Origin: JAAOZP01 sp964616835
GTDB taxonomy: Archaea > Thermoproteota > EX4484-205 > JAAOZP01
Direction: 5' to 3'
Length of the DNA: 5,551 bases
NCBI GenBank assembly: GCA_964616835.1
Contig: CAZTSG010000067.1
Span: forward strand, 1 to 5,551
Positions 5,070-5,551 of this stretch are shown piece by piece. How positions within the stretch are numbered: position 1 is the stretch's first letter; every line of letters begins with the position of its first letter. Made by a program: the position numbers and the translations under genes. The notes under the pieces were generated by a model. It had not been told where the DNA came from. It saw nothing but the letters and a program-made list of their open reading frames with translations, and did no database searches.

Positions 5070-5551
5070 CTACCGTAGAATGACTCCCAGTAGGAAAATC
5101 GCTACCGTTGCAGTCGTGTTTCCCAGCATGTGGAGCATAGTTGACAAGGGATATGGAATATCCATGTTCGCAAGGGATGTTGAGAGGCCTATGAGTATAG
5201 AGAGTATCAGAGAGTTTTTAGAGAGTCTTTTTCCAACTATTCTAAGGCCTTTTCTCCAACCTGGGGCTTCAAGCCGGTGGAACTCTAGGAAAGCTATTGA
5301 GATTGAAACACTTACGATGGATATTGATGCTGCAGCAAGCGTAGCCAGGTTCTCAGCGATGCTGGGGAAAGCAAACATGAGGAACGGGATTCCGTAGAAA
5401 GCGGTGCTTCCGAAAACTGTTGTCAAAACTAACAAATAGAAAAAGTCTCTTGAGAACCTTAACAAAAAGTATAGCACAGTGTATAGTACTAAGACTATGA
5501 GTATCGGCGTTACTCCGGCAAGCACGAATTCAACATGTTCCAAGGTAAACT
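5070..5551 (-). CDS. AEC-family (auxin efflux carrier-like) membrane permease, partial at 5' and apparently truncated at 3'
   Basis: Integral membrane protein, about five hydrophobic segments in the 157 residues counted from the TTG at 5543. FGSTAFYGIPFLMFAF (44-59) corresponds to the GNTGFLGLP motif of the AEC transporter family. The stretch NSLILSILIGLSTSL (110-124), then IPYPLSTMLHMLGNTTATVA (129-148) and IFLLGV, corresponds to the family's mid-protein PLxxxLxxLGxxxxPLALLLLG segment. AEC proteins move organic anions or similar solutes and usually have about 300 residues and ten membrane segments, with these motifs in the middle. The frame stays open from 5543 to the window edge (codons Thr, Phe), so the first two or so segments are probably off-window and the TTG is unlikely to be the start. 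On the other side, the stop at 5072-5070 falls right after the LLG motif, so the expected C-terminal four or five helices (about 100 residues) are absent, and only 109 bp separate it from the next gene. It could be a decayed gene or a naturally short variant; substrate unknown. Confidence 0.6.
   Translation of the reverse strand, partial: FTLEHVEFVLAGVTPILIVLVLYTVLYFLLRFSRDFFYLLVLTTVFGSTAFYGIPFLMFAFPSIAENLATLAAASISIVSVSISIAFLEFHRLEAPGWRKGLRIVGKRLSKNSLILSILIGLSTSLANMDIPYPLSTMLHMLGNTTATVAIFLLGVILR

Noticed and set aside
5080..5397. 105-codon plus-strand open frame opposite the permease
   Set aside because: The minus strand encodes a clear membrane protein with AEC motifs; the plus frame is its shadow.
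1..5551. CRISPR arrays, insertion sequences, tRNA or rRNA genes, defence or phage modules
   Set aside because: No regularly spaced repeats, terminal inverted repeats, transposase-like protein or tRNA-like cloverleaf was seen on reading both strands.

Overview
The window looks like chromosomal DNA of a hyperthermophilic archaeon. A crenarchaeon (Thermoproteota), possibly a member of the Desulfurococcales, fits best. The reasons are an archaeal-type histidyl-tRNA synthetase, a separate archaeal tRNA-splicing endonuclease subunit lacking the catalytic His (crenarchaea split this enzyme into catalytic and structural subunits), heavy AGG/AGA arginine codon use, moderate GC, non-ATG starts (GTG, TTG), purine-rich Shine-Dalgarno sites, a TTTAAA-type TATA element and very tight gene packing. 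The genus-level placement is a guess.

Layout: bases 1-144 are a leader region with T-rich tracts, small repeats and an imperfect palindrome. From 145 to 3836 there is a tight four-gene plus-strand cluster. It holds a helix-turn-helix/phosphoribosyltransferase regulator of the GfcR type (145-912), a lipoate-protein ligase-like protein with a fused C-terminal accessory domain (917-1990), a tRNA-splicing endonuclease subunit (1987-2547) and hisS (2550-3836). Gaps are 4 nt, -4 nt and 2 nt, so co-transcription and translational coupling are very likely. On the minus strand, a cysteine-rich radical SAM protein (4960-3833) converges on hisS and overlaps it by 4 nt. It appears to have its own promoter in the 109-bp gap at 4961-5069. 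At the right edge a minus-strand AEC-type membrane permease (5551-5070) enters the window. Its N-terminus lies outside, and its C-terminal half seems to be missing.

How the genes may work together: endA and hisS are both tRNA-maturation/charging genes. The first gene carries a PRPP-binding signature behind a DNA-binding domain, so it is a plausible metabolite-responsive regulator of its own operon. PRPP is also a histidine and nucleotide precursor, so a link between PRPP level and tRNA-His charging is a testable idea, not a demonstrated one. The lipoate ligase has no visible functional link to its neighbours. No tRNA, rRNA, CRISPR array, insertion sequence or clear new defence-type system was seen. 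The most unusual points are the divergent ligase active-site motifs, the catalytic-His loss in EndA, the extra cysteine clusters of the radical SAM protein, the convergent stop-codon overlap and the truncated permease.
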